NCBI GenBank assembly: GCA_016302165.1
Contig: JAEDOD010000024.1
Location: forward strand, 1 to 19,764
Source: Sphaerochaetaceae bacterium
GTDB taxonomy: Bacteria > Spirochaetota > Spirochaetia > Sphaerochaetales > Sphaerochaetaceae
Length of the DNA stretch: 19,764 nt
Reading direction: 5' to 3'
A model generated the notes under the pieces. That model saw only the letters and a list, made by a program, of their open reading frames with translations, ran no database searches and had not been told where the DNA came from. Shown here piece after piece: positions 1 to 7,055 of the stretch (the stretch's first letter is position 1; every line of letters starts with the position of its first letter). The translations under genes were made by a program, and so were the position numbers.

Positions 1-323
1 ACCCTACCTGGGGCGACTATGTAAGATGCATTCTGGCTGTGGACCTCTTGGGAGGAACCATGGAAGGCATCGAAGGTCTTGTTGTCGCTGTAGATGAAAG
101 CGAAGTTCTTTCTATAGATCTCAGCGCCTCCACGAAGGTAATTGAGAAAATGCTTTTTGAGAGAGGTGCAGAAGCCTTGACCACAGGCTTAAGGAGAATA
201 GTATCCTCCCTCTTATCTCCTCTTGCTGTATACAATAACATCGCTTATAGCTATGGAGATGCCATAGGCATGAAGTCTTGCGACAAGCTGATAGGGAAAA
301 TTACGGGAGGCGATCAGCAATGA
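1..323 (+). CDS. C-terminal end of an unrecognised protein (5' truncated by window)
   Basis: The frame is open from base 3 to the TGA at 321-323, giving 106 residues, and no upstream stop is visible, so the true start almost certainly lies outside the window. A GTG at 39 could begin translation, but it has no convincing ribosome site. The visible segment has a hydrophobic, Gly-rich stretch (V-D-L-L-G-G-T near base 40) and alternating helical runs; there is no signal peptide and I see no motif I can assign to a family. Its stop overlaps the start of the following outer-membrane gene by four bases (ATGA), so the two are probably cotranscribed and translationally coupled. Function unknown. The call as a real gene rests on the open frame, the coupling and the lack of a competing frame. 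Confidence 0.65.
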   Translation, partial: PTWGDYVRCILAVDLLGGTMEGIEGLVVAVDESEVLSIDLSASTKVIEKMLFERGAEALTTGLRRIVSSLLSPLAVYNNIAYSYGDAIGMKSCDKLIGKITGGDQQ

Positions 324-1408
324 AAAGGTTTTTCATAATTCTGGTGCTTTCTGTCATCCTTGTATTGTCTCTATCCGCTGTCCCTTCCCTTACTTCCTTC
401 CGTCCTCTGGAAAGGGAATATAGGGCCATGGGAGAATCCGGTATGTCCCTAAAGGGAAGCAGTAAGGGTTTTTCTGTCAATCCTGCAGCCCTTTCCACAG
501 ATAAGTTTTCACTGATTCTTCCTTCCGTCTCCCTGGGAGTAGGCAGCTTCTATGATATCATGAGCCTTCCCTTCGACGAAATAATGGAAGGGGAGCTGGG
601 AGCAGTCAGCGAAATACTGACAAAGTTCACTGGATTCATTCCTCTCCTTGATGCCCAGCTTTCTTCTTCTCTGGTTCTTCATGGCTTTGGCTTTTCCATT
701 GATGGAGACCTGGCGGTCTACTCTTTGGGAGAAGGTCTCAGCACAGGCCTGGTGCCCTGTCTTAAGACAGGAACAACCTTTGGCTATGGCCATAGGTTCT
801 CCCTTACTCCAAGTCTGGATCTGGAGGCGGGAATTGTTGCCCACAACACTTCCTTCTTCTATTCCACTCCCATTGACATTAACTTGGCTTTGGATCTTGT
901 GCTCCAGGACATGGAGAACCTGAACTTCTCCTTTGCCAAGACAAGTCTATTCTTTGATGTGGGAACCACCCTTCGTTCCTCCTCAGGCTTTTCTCTGGCC
1001 CTTTCTGCCAACGGCATAGGCGGAAGCTTCACTTCCAGAGATGTGGTGAAGGATGAGACAGTGACTCTATACCCGGAGTTCTCCTTGGACGCAGGCGTGG
1101 GCTGGGAGCGTGTTTTCTGGTCCTGGCTAGGCCTTAAGGCAGCTTTGGACATAAAGGATATAACAGGGCTATTCTCAGACCTTTCCTTCTCTGAGCTCCT
1201 CTACCATATGAACATGGGAATGAAGCTTAACCTTACAAAAGGTCTGGGTCTCATGTGTGGTCTCAAGGGTGGATATCCATCCTTCGGCCTCGATCTTAAG
1301 CTGTTCTTCTTTGACCTTTCCCTTCTCTATACCACAGATGAGTATTCAGAGAAGATGGGATACAACCCTCGTGACACACTTTCTGTCCTGGTGGGCCTGG
1401 AGTTCTAG
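320..1408 (+). CDS. Outer-membrane beta-barrel protein, FadL/UPF0164-like
   Basis: This 362-residue protein begins at the ATG at 320, chosen because GGGAGG lies nine bases upstream and because a clear signal peptide (K-R, then a hydrophobic run to about residue 20, S-L-S-A) starts there; a longer in-frame start at 278 would bury the signal. After the signal come R-A-M-G-E-S-G (35-41) and a V-N-P-A-A-L-S block (53-59), the pattern seen near the N-terminus of FadL-, PorV- and treponemal UPF0164-type barrels. The rest is alternating polar/aromatic strands, and the chain ends in phenylalanine, as expected for BAM-inserted barrels. The likely place is the outer membrane, as a channel or transporter of unknown substrate. 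It is coupled to the upstream gene. Family placement is by pattern only; the substrate cannot be read from sequence. Confidence 0.75.
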   Translation: MKRFFIILVLSVILVLSLSAVPSLTSFRPLEREYRAMGESGMSLKGSSKGFSVNPAALSTDKFSLILPSVSLGVGSFYDIMSLPFDEIMEGELGAVSEILTKFTGFIPLLDAQLSSSLVLHGFGFSIDGDLAVYSLGEGLSTGLVPCLKTGTTFGYGHRFSLTPSLDLEAGIVAHNTSFFYSTPIDINLALDLVLQDMENLNFSFAKTSLFFDVGTTLRSSSGFSLALSANGIGGSFTSRDVVKDETVTLYPEFSLDAGVGWERVFWSWLGLKAALDIKDITGLFSDLSFSELLYHMNMGMKLNLTKGLGLMCGLKGGYPSFGLDLKLFFFDLSLLYTTDEYSEKMGYNPRDTLSVLVGLEF

Positions 1409-2070
1409 CTTATCCAGGCCTTGACCTCATTCTCTAGCCACTCTTTAACCTTATCCATCCCTTCGCCTGTCTTGGCAGAGATTGGGAAGATCTTCAGATT
1501 GGGATTTCTCATCAAGGCATATTCCTTGACCTTCTCCAGGTCGAAGTCGAAGTAGGGAAGGGTGTCGATCTTGTTTATTATCAGGGCATGGGCCACCTGG
1601 AACATCAAAGGATATTTCAGAGGCTTGTCGTGGCCTTCAGGAACTGAAAGGATTACAGCGTTCCTTACAGCTCCTGTATCGAACTCTGCTGGGCATACAA
1701 GGTTTCCTACATTCTCCAGCACCACCAGGTCCAGGCCTTCTGTTCCGAATTCCTCCAGGCCCTGACGGGTCATGGATGCATCCAGGTGGCACATTCCCCC
1801 AGTGTGGAGCTGTATGGTCCTGATTCCTGCTTCCTTCATGGCTTCTGCGTCAACATCGCTGTCGATATCTGCTTCCATTACGCCCATGGATATGTCTTTG
1901 AGCCTGGGAGCCAGAGCTTTCAGGAAGGTGGTCTTTCCTCCGCCGGGAGAAGACATCAGGTTCAATAGGAAGGTCTTCTTCTCCTTCAGTTCCCCTCTCA
2001 GCTTTTCTGCATCCTTGTCATTATCCTGAAATATGCTTTGCTTCACTTCAATTATCTTGATTTTGTCCAT
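1405..2070 (-). CDS. hypB: HypB, GTPase for nickel insertion into metalloenzymes
   Basis: HypB is a SIMIBI-class GTPase that works with HypA to deliver nickel, classically to [NiFe]-hydrogenase. The 221-residue product carries the P-loop S-S-P-G-G-G-K-T-T (40-48), the nickel/zinc site C-H-L-D-A at 94-98 with a second cysteine at 126 (V-C-P-A), the base-recognition motif N-K-I-D (166-169) and S-A-K-T-G-E-G near 198. It lacks the N-terminal CxxCGC motif and any histidine-rich tail, so it is the minimal form without nickel storage. I chose the ATG at 2070 because GAGGA lies four bases upstream; an in-frame ATG at 2088 lacks this. The gene overlaps the hypA 3' end by 23 bases. Its stop TAG uses the same CTAG palindrome as the stop of the converging outer-membrane gene. 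Confidence 0.93.
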   Translation of the reverse strand: MDKIKIIEVKQSIFQDNDKDAEKLRGELKEKKTFLLNLMSSPGGGKTTFLKALAPRLKDISMGVMEADIDSDVDAEAMKEAGIRTIQLHTGGMCHLDASMTRQGLEEFGTEGLDLVVLENVGNLVCPAEFDTGAVRNAVILSVPEGHDKPLKYPLMFQVAHALIINKIDTLPYFDFDLEKVKEYALMRNPNLKIFPISAKTGEGMDKVKEWLENEVKAWIS

Positions 2071-2419
2071 AGCTATCCTCAACTTCAATTTCCTTGATGA
2101 TCATCTCATTTCCTCTAAGAAGGAATGTCCTGGGGCTGCTGCAGTAGGGACAGGTCCTTCCATACTGGACGGTGGGATACTCTTTTCTACAATCCTCACA
2201 GTAGGTGACTGCAGGAATTCTTTCAATCTTGATTTTCGCATCCTTCACCACACTCTCTTTCTTCACCGCCCAGTTCCAGCAGTCTTCAAAGAGATAGGGA
2301 AGGACAGTGGAGACTTCACCGATCTCCACTGTAACTGAATTCACTTTCCTTACTCCATTCTCTTCGGCTATACGACGCACAGATTCCAGAGTGTGGAATA
2401 CCACAGAGAGCTCATGCAT
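2048..2419 (-). CDS. hypA: HypA, nickel metallochaperone
   Basis: HypA binds nickel through its N-terminal Met-His-Glu and a structural zinc through two CxxC pairs, and hands nickel to target enzymes with HypB. Here the 123-residue protein starts M-H-E-L-S-V, which fixes the start at 2419 because the free N-terminal M-H-E is functionally required; an ATG at 2437 would add six residues in front of it. GGAGG lies eleven bases upstream. The zinc pairs are C74/C77 (C-E-D-C) and C90/C93 (C-P-Y-C). The start overlaps the stop of the upstream flavoprotein gene by eight bases and the end overlaps hypB, so the three are clearly one translationally coupled operon. All key residues are present and the length is normal for the family. 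Confidence 0.94.
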   Translation of the reverse strand: MHELSVVFHTLESVRRIAEENGVRKVNSVTVEIGEVSTVLPYLFEDCWNWAVKKESVVKDAKIKIERIPAVTYCEDCRKEYPTVQYGRTCPYCSSPRTFLLRGNEMIIKEIEVEDSYGQNQDN

Positions 2420-5237
2420 CGCTCTTTCCGCCTCCAAAGAGAATCTTCACTCCACGCTTTGCGGCATAAGGAATGATGTGCTTGAACTTATCTTCTGCAA
2501 CAACCATCTTCGTGTTCTCCGGATGGTCTCTATGGAGCTCAATGGCATCAAACTTACATTTTGTGGTGCAGATTCCGCAGCCTATGCACTTGTTGGGGTC
2601 CACCACTGTGACGCCGCAGCCAAGACACCTGGAAGTTTCCCTCTTCACCTGGTCTTCTGTAAGGATACCTGACCTGTCGCGGAAGGAGTTCTTCTCCACA
2701 TCCTCCCTTTCCTTCGGCTCCTCTCTGCCAGCTGTATCGTAGCTGGAGATGGAAATGTCATCCTTGTCCAGCTCCACGAATTCCCTTCTGTTTCTTCCTA
2801 TGGTCATGTGGCCATTCTGGACATAGCGGTGGAGAGATTCTGCCGCCTCATGGCCCATGGCAATGGCGTCAATGACGAACTTAGGTCCTGTTAGAACATC
2901 TCCTCCCACAAAGATGTCTTCTGTGGCTGTCTGGTAGGTCAGCTTATCTCCAAGAGGATAGTTTCCTCTGTGGAATTCAACCTTCTCGCCTTCAAGGAGG
3001 CTACCCCATTCGATGGCCTGGCCGATGGCGAATATGACCTTGGTTGCCGGAATGGTCATTGTATCATCCTCGTCGTAGACAGGAGCGAATTTACCTTCGC
3101 TGTTGAATACTGATGTACACTTCTTGAATTCCACTCCAGTGACCTTTCCGTCTTCTGTGAGAATCCTCTTAGGACCCCAACCGCAGTCTATCACCACTCC
3201 ATCCTCTTCTGCTTCCTTTATTTCAAGCAGGGAAGCTGGCATAATGTCTCTTGTCTCAAGGGAGACCATGGTCACTTTACAGCTTCCACTTCTTCTGCTG
3301 ACTCTTGCTGCATCGATGGCTACGTTTCCTCCGCCTACCACTACTGTTTCATCGGAGAAATGGAGGTTTCCTGTATTGGCCCTCTTCAGGAAGGATACGG
3401 CTGTTTCAGTGCCTTCTGCCCTGTCGCCTTCAACTCCTGGATATCTTCCGCCTTGGCAGCCTATGGCGATGTAGAAAGCCTTGTATCCCTCCTCTCTAAG
3501 GGAGGATATGGTGACATCCTTTCCTACTTCCACACCTGTCCTGATGTCGACGCCCATCTCTCTCATGATGTCGATCTCAGCTTCGATCACATCCTTTTCC
3601 AGCTTGTAGGAAGGAATGCCGTAGGTAAGCATTCCACCAGGCTTTTCGTTCTTCTCGAATACAGTTGGATAGTAGCCCATCTGTGCCAGATAGAAGGCTG
3701 CTGACAAGCCTGCAGGTCCGGCTCCGATAATTGCAATCTTCTCCTTCCATCGACCTTTGTTTGAGGCCACGACTATTTCAGGAACATATCTTTCCTCTGC
3801 CTCCAGATCCTTCTGGGCAATGAACTTCTTCACTTCATCTATGGATACGGCCCTGTCGATGGTGCCTCTGGTGCATGCGTCCTCACATCTCTTGTTGCAG
3901 ATTCTTCCGCAGACAGCAGGGAAGGGGTTCTCCTTCTTGATAAGAGCAAGAGCTTCCCTGTATTTGCCCTGGGCAGCCTTCTTCAGATATCCCTGGACTG
4001 CAATATGGGCGGGGCAGGCTGTCTTGCAGGGGGCTGTACCTGTGGTGTGGCAGTTGATCCTGTTGTTGTCACGATAGTCTTCGTCCCACTTGTCCTTACC
4101 CCACTTCCTTCCGTCCGGAAGCTGGATTCTAGGGTATTTCACTTCGCTTCCGTCTTTTTTGCACAGTTTCTGACCCAGTTTCAGGGCTCCTGCAGGACAG
4201 TATTCCACACACTGTCCGCAAGCTACACAGTTCTCCTTCTTTACATGGGCCCTGTAGGCTGATGCAGACATGTTTGGAGTATTGAAGAGCTGTGAAGTGC
4301 GGAGAGCATTGCAGATTTTTACGTTGCAGTTGCAGATGGCGAAGATCTTATTCTCTCCATCAATGTTTGTGATCTGGTGTACAAAGCCATTGTCTTCAGC
4401 TCGCTTCAGGATCTCCATGGCCTCTTCGTAGGTTATGTCGTGGCCTCTTCCAGTCTCCCTGCAGTAGTCGGCCATGTCTCCCACTCCGATGCACCAGTCT
4501 TCATAGTCGTCAGCGCATCCTTCGTCCAGCTTCTTCCTTCCATATCTGCAGGAGCAGATTGAAGCTCCGATATGGCCTTCATATTTCTTGAGCCAGTAGG
4601 AGATATGCTCAAGGTCCATGGTTCCATTTTCCATTTCTATGGCCTTCTCCACAGGAATGACGTGCATTCCTATGCCTCCGCCTCCTGGTGGGACCATCTG
4701 TGTTATTCCAGCAAGGGGCAGGAAGGTCATGCGCTCGAAGAACATAGCCAATTCTGGATGTCTGTCCATAAGGGCTGTGTTCATGTTTGTATACTCTGCG
4801 CTGCCGGGAACGAATAGAGGAATCCAGTAATGTCTGTCCTCCTTGTTGTAGGTAGTACCCTCAATAGGACCGTCTTTGGTGTATTTGTCACCATAGTCAT
4901 ATTCCAGCATTCCTAAAAAGGATAGCTTATCAAGGGTGGCCTCAGCTTTGGCTTTATCCATGCCCACCTTGCTGCACATTTCCATCATTTCCCTATATGG
5001 ATATTTCCGTCTCACCTTCATCCCGAGAAGAAGGTCCAGGGAGTTCTCGCTCATCTCCTTATCCAGCTCGTCTTCGAAGATGCAGGCAAAGCCCCAGTAC
5101 TCAGGATCCTCCACCGTGATTCCCTTGATCTTCCCTGCAGCCCTGTCTGTCACCTTTCTTACGAACTTCAGCAGTTTTGGGTTTGGGTTCTTGTCATTTG
5201 CATGGGCGGGAATATATTTCTTACTGATCTCCGGCAT
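2412..5237 (-). CDS. Multi-cluster iron-sulfur flavoprotein, GltD-like NAD(P)H oxidoreductase
   Basis: This 941-residue soluble protein has several redox parts in order. Residues 1-330 form a cysteine-bearing N-terminal region: C-S-C-R at 228-231, C241, C249, C259 and C-N-C at 302-304 with C309. Next are a ferredoxin motif (C337, C340, C343, C347), then the twin-cluster domain of glutamate-synthase small subunit/dihydropyrimidine dehydrogenase (C396, C404, C408, C443, C447, C451, C455). An FAD-binding G-A-G-P-A-G lies at 505-510 and an NAD(P)H-binding V-G-G-G-N-V-A at 634-640. The closing flavin motif V-G-G-D lies at 777-780, and last come a C871/C874 pair and a ferredoxin motif (C884, C887, C890, C894). 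The start is supported by GGAG upstream. Electron transfer between NAD(P)H and ferredoxin or a partner protein is the likely role; the acceptor is unknown. It leads an operon with hypA and hypB, which hints at a nickel-enzyme or hydrogen-linked redox process, an inference only. Confidence 0.85.
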   Translation of the reverse strand: MPEISKKYIPAHANDKNPNPKLLKFVRKVTDRAAGKIKGITVEDPEYWGFACIFEDELDKEMSENSLDLLLGMKVRRKYPYREMMEMCSKVGMDKAKAEATLDKLSFLGMLEYDYGDKYTKDGPIEGTTYNKEDRHYWIPLFVPGSAEYTNMNTALMDRHPELAMFFERMTFLPLAGITQMVPPGGGGIGMHVIPVEKAIEMENGTMDLEHISYWLKKYEGHIGASICSCRYGRKKLDEGCADDYEDWCIGVGDMADYCRETGRGHDITYEEAMEILKRAEDNGFVHQITNIDGENKIFAICNCNVKICNALRTSQLFNTPNMSASAYRAHVKKENCVACGQCVEYCPAGALKLGQKLCKKDGSEVKYPRIQLPDGRKWGKDKWDEDYRDNNRINCHTTGTAPCKTACPAHIAVQGYLKKAAQGKYREALALIKKENPFPAVCGRICNKRCEDACTRGTIDRAVSIDEVKKFIAQKDLEAEERYVPEIVVASNKGRWKEKIAIIGAGPAGLSAAFYLAQMGYYPTVFEKNEKPGGMLTYGIPSYKLEKDVIEAEIDIMREMGVDIRTGVEVGKDVTISSLREEGYKAFYIAIGCQGGRYPGVEGDRAEGTETAVSFLKRANTGNLHFSDETVVVGGGNVAIDAARVSRRSGSCKVTMVSLETRDIMPASLLEIKEAEEDGVVIDCGWGPKRILTEDGKVTGVEFKKCTSVFNSEGKFAPVYDEDDTMTIPATKVIFAIGQAIEWGSLLEGEKVEFHRGNYPLGDKLTYQTATEDIFVGGDVLTGPKFVIDAIAMGHEAAESLHRYVQNGHMTIGRNRREFVELDKDDISISSYDTAGREEPKEREDVEKNSFRDRSGILTEDQVKRETSRCLGCGVTVVDPNKCIGCGICTTKCKFDAIELHRDHPENTKMVVAEDKFKHIIPYAAKRGVKILFGGGKSDA

Positions 5238-5421
5238 GGTCTTTCTCCTGTTTCATTGGTCTGTAGATATGTCAATTCTACAATAGTTTGCTTTACAACA
5301 AAGAAGAAAAATCCATCATTTTACTGATTTTCACTTTACAGTTGACACTTATGCGTCAGATAAGAATTGTTTTGTGATAATCTTGGCTAATGGTGCTATA
5401 TATTAACTGAAGGAGATGAGC
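5238..5421. promoter_or_regulatory. Divergent intergenic region upstream of flavoprotein/hypAB and DUF2130 genes
   Basis: This AT-rich 184-base region must hold outward promoters in both directions. On the plus strand a perfect TTGACA lies at 5342-5347, but the hexamer 17 bases downstream (AATTGT) is a weak -10. An extended -10-like TGC plus TATATA at 5394-5402 sits too close to the ribosome site to be comfortable. On the minus strand TAGAAT is the best -10 candidate without a good -35. I see no convincing operator palindrome. AGGAG at 5411-5415 is the ribosome site of the plus-strand gene. Confidence 0.35.
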
Positions 5422-6876
5422 ATGAGCCACGAAATAGTCTGCCCCCATTGCAATAAAGCCTTTACTGTAGATGAGGCTGGATATGCAGCCATAGTTTCCC
5501 AGGTAAGGAACAGTGAGTATCAGAGGGACCTGGAAAGGGAAAGAAGAAATCTGGAGGATAGCCTGGAGGCCAGGATCAGCCTAGCCTTGGCAAAGACGGA
5601 GAAAGAGTATGGAGAGAAGCTCTCCCAGAAGGAGGAGGAGCTTTCATCCCTCCGTACTTCTTCCCTCATTGAAAAGGAGAAGCTGGAAGGTTCCTTGAAG
5701 GCTCTCCGTGACTCCTTTGACTCTGAAAGAAGGAACCTTTCCCTTCAGAGCGACACCAGGATAAAGGAATATGAAGCCAGGCTGGAAGAGAAGAGCAAGG
5801 ACTGGGAAAGGAATCTGGAGCGCCTTAGGGATGAAAAAGACAGGGAGATTTCTGCCCTCAATGAGAAGATCAGGGGCGCAGAGGGAGAGAAGGCCCTGGC
5901 TCTGATGGAAAAGGACAACGAGCTTAAGGATACCTTACGGAACAAGGAACTGGAGATAGTGAAGCTGAAGAGTGAAGTGGAGAAGGCCAATGCTGATTCC
6001 ATATCCCTGGAGAGGGCCACCAGGGATAAGTACGAGGCAAGGCTGAAGGCTATGGAGGAGCAGGTGGCCTTCTACAAGGACTTCAAGGCACGTCAGTCCA
6101 CCAAGATGATCGGTGAGAGCCTGGAGCGCTATTGCTGGGATTTGTTTGAAGGAGTAAGGCTCACTGGTTATCGCAATGCCTATTTCGAGAAGGACAACGA
6201 AGTGGTGGAAGGCTCCAAGGGAGACTTCGTCTTCAGAGACTTCACTGAAGATGGGATGGAATATATCTCCATCATGTTCGAAATGAAGAATGAAGCAGAC
6301 AGCACAGCTGAGAAGCACAGGAATTCAGATTTCTTCGAAAAGCTCCATAAGGACAGGAACAGGAAGAAGTGCGAATATGCTGTGCTGGTATCCATGCTGG
6401 AAAGTGACAGCGAAAGATACAACGCAGGAATTGTGGAAGTGCCACAGTATGAAAAGATGTATGTGGTGAGACCCCAGTGCTTCCTTCCCATTATCCAGAT
6501 TCTCAGGGATGTGGCCAGAAGGACCATCGAAGACAGAAGGGCTCTCATTGTCGAAAGGAACAAGAATATTGACATCACCAACTTTGAGGAGGAGCTAATT
6601 TCCTTCAAGACCAGGTTCGGCCAGAATATCCTTAACTCCCAGAAGAAGTTCCAGGAAGCCATAGATGCCATAGACAAGTCCATCAAGGATCTGGTGAAGG
6701 TGAAGGAGGCATTGAACCTGTCCATAAAGCATCTTGGGGCGGCAGACAATAAACTGGAGGACCTTACCATCAGGAAGCTTACAAGGAACAACCCTACCAT
6801 GAAGGGGCTCTTTGAAGAGGCCAGAGCCCTGAAGGAGAAGACTGAAGCAGAGGAAGTGGAAGGGGAATTGGATTGA
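5422..6876 (+). CDS. DUF2130-family coiled-coil protein, possible nuclease-like fold
   Basis: The 484-residue protein opens with a C-P-H-C mini zinc motif (C7, C10) followed by F-T-V-D-E-A and Q-V-R, the N-terminal signature I associate with DUF2130. Residues about 30-220 are a long, highly charged coiled coil rich in Glu, Lys and Arg. A globular domain follows, with G-D-F (267-269) and F-E-M-K (286-289), spaced as in PD-(D/E)xK nuclease cores (D268, E287, K289); a further helical segment follows to the end. I start it at ATG 5422, six bases after AGGAG; the ATG at 5416 abuts that ribosome site. Function is not established; the fold resemblance to RmuC-type or nuclease proteins is inference. 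It stands alone as a single-gene unit closed by an intrinsic terminator. No signal peptide, so cytoplasmic. Confidence 0.85.
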   Translation: MSHEIVCPHCNKAFTVDEAGYAAIVSQVRNSEYQRDLERERRNLEDSLEARISLALAKTEKEYGEKLSQKEEELSSLRTSSLIEKEKLEGSLKALRDSFDSERRNLSLQSDTRIKEYEARLEEKSKDWERNLERLRDEKDREISALNEKIRGAEGEKALALMEKDNELKDTLRNKELEIVKLKSEVEKANADSISLERATRDKYEARLKAMEEQVAFYKDFKARQSTKMIGESLERYCWDLFEGVRLTGYRNAYFEKDNEVVEGSKGDFVFRDFTEDGMEYISIMFEMKNEADSTAEKHRNSDFFEKLHKDRNRKKCEYAVLVSMLESDSERYNAGIVEVPQYEKMYVVRPQCFLPIIQILRDVARRTIEDRRALIVERNKNIDITNFEEELISFKTRFGQNILNSQKKFQEAIDAIDKSIKDLVKVKEALNLSIKHLGAADNKLEDLTIRKLTRNNPTMKGLFEEARALKEKTEAEEVEGELD

Positions 6877-6925
6877 TTGAGGAAATCTATTGTAGATATA
6901 TAGCTATGTAGTAAGGATTAAGAAG

Positions 6926-6957
6926 CTGGGTCTGAAAAACGGCCCGGTTTTTCTTTT
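6926..6957 (+). terminator. Intrinsic terminator after the DUF2130 gene
   Basis: CTGGGTC (6926-6932) pairs over all seven positions, with two G-T wobbles, with GGCCCGG (6941-6947) across an eight-base loop TGAAAAAC. It is followed directly by TTTTTCTTTT (6948-6957). The geometry is that of a strong rho-independent terminator. It lies 50 bases after the stop codon and separates the DUF2130 gene from the phosphate operon. Confidence 0.9.
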
Positions 6958-6980
6958 GCCAAAAACAGTTTTCTTTCCAA

Positions 6981-7019
6981 TTAACCTTCAATTAACACAG
7001 CGTTCCTCTTTCCTTAACT
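6981..7019 (+). promoter_or_regulatory. Candidate Pho box: four hexamers with exact 11-base period
   Basis: TTAACC (6981-6986), TTAACA (6992-6997), TTCCTC (7003-7008) and TTAACT (7014-7019) start exactly 11 bases apart, each separated by five bases. Three of the four fit the TTAACA-type repeat bound by the PhoB/PhoP response regulators in Bacillus, whose repeats also have an 11-base period. The site lies 37 bases before the pstS start, and a PhoB-type regulator is encoded in the same operon, so binding by that regulator is the natural reading. A weak -10 (TATTCT, 7029-7034) lies downstream but would leave almost no leader; the true start of transcription is unclear. Confidence 0.65.
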
Positions 7020-7055
7020 TCCTTGCCTTATTCTTTGGCCAAGGAGTTAAGAAAA

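Noticed and set aside
5342..5381. TTGACA as a standard sigma-70 promoter with GATAAT at 5376-5381
   Set aside because: The spacer would be 28 bases, far outside the workable range; only a weak hexamer lies at the right distance.
6180..6800. 206-residue open frame on the minus strand inside the DUF2130 gene
   Set aside because: It is antisense to a well-supported protein, rich in Ser/Leu as expected for the complement of Glu/Lys-rich coding sequence, and has no recognisable motif.
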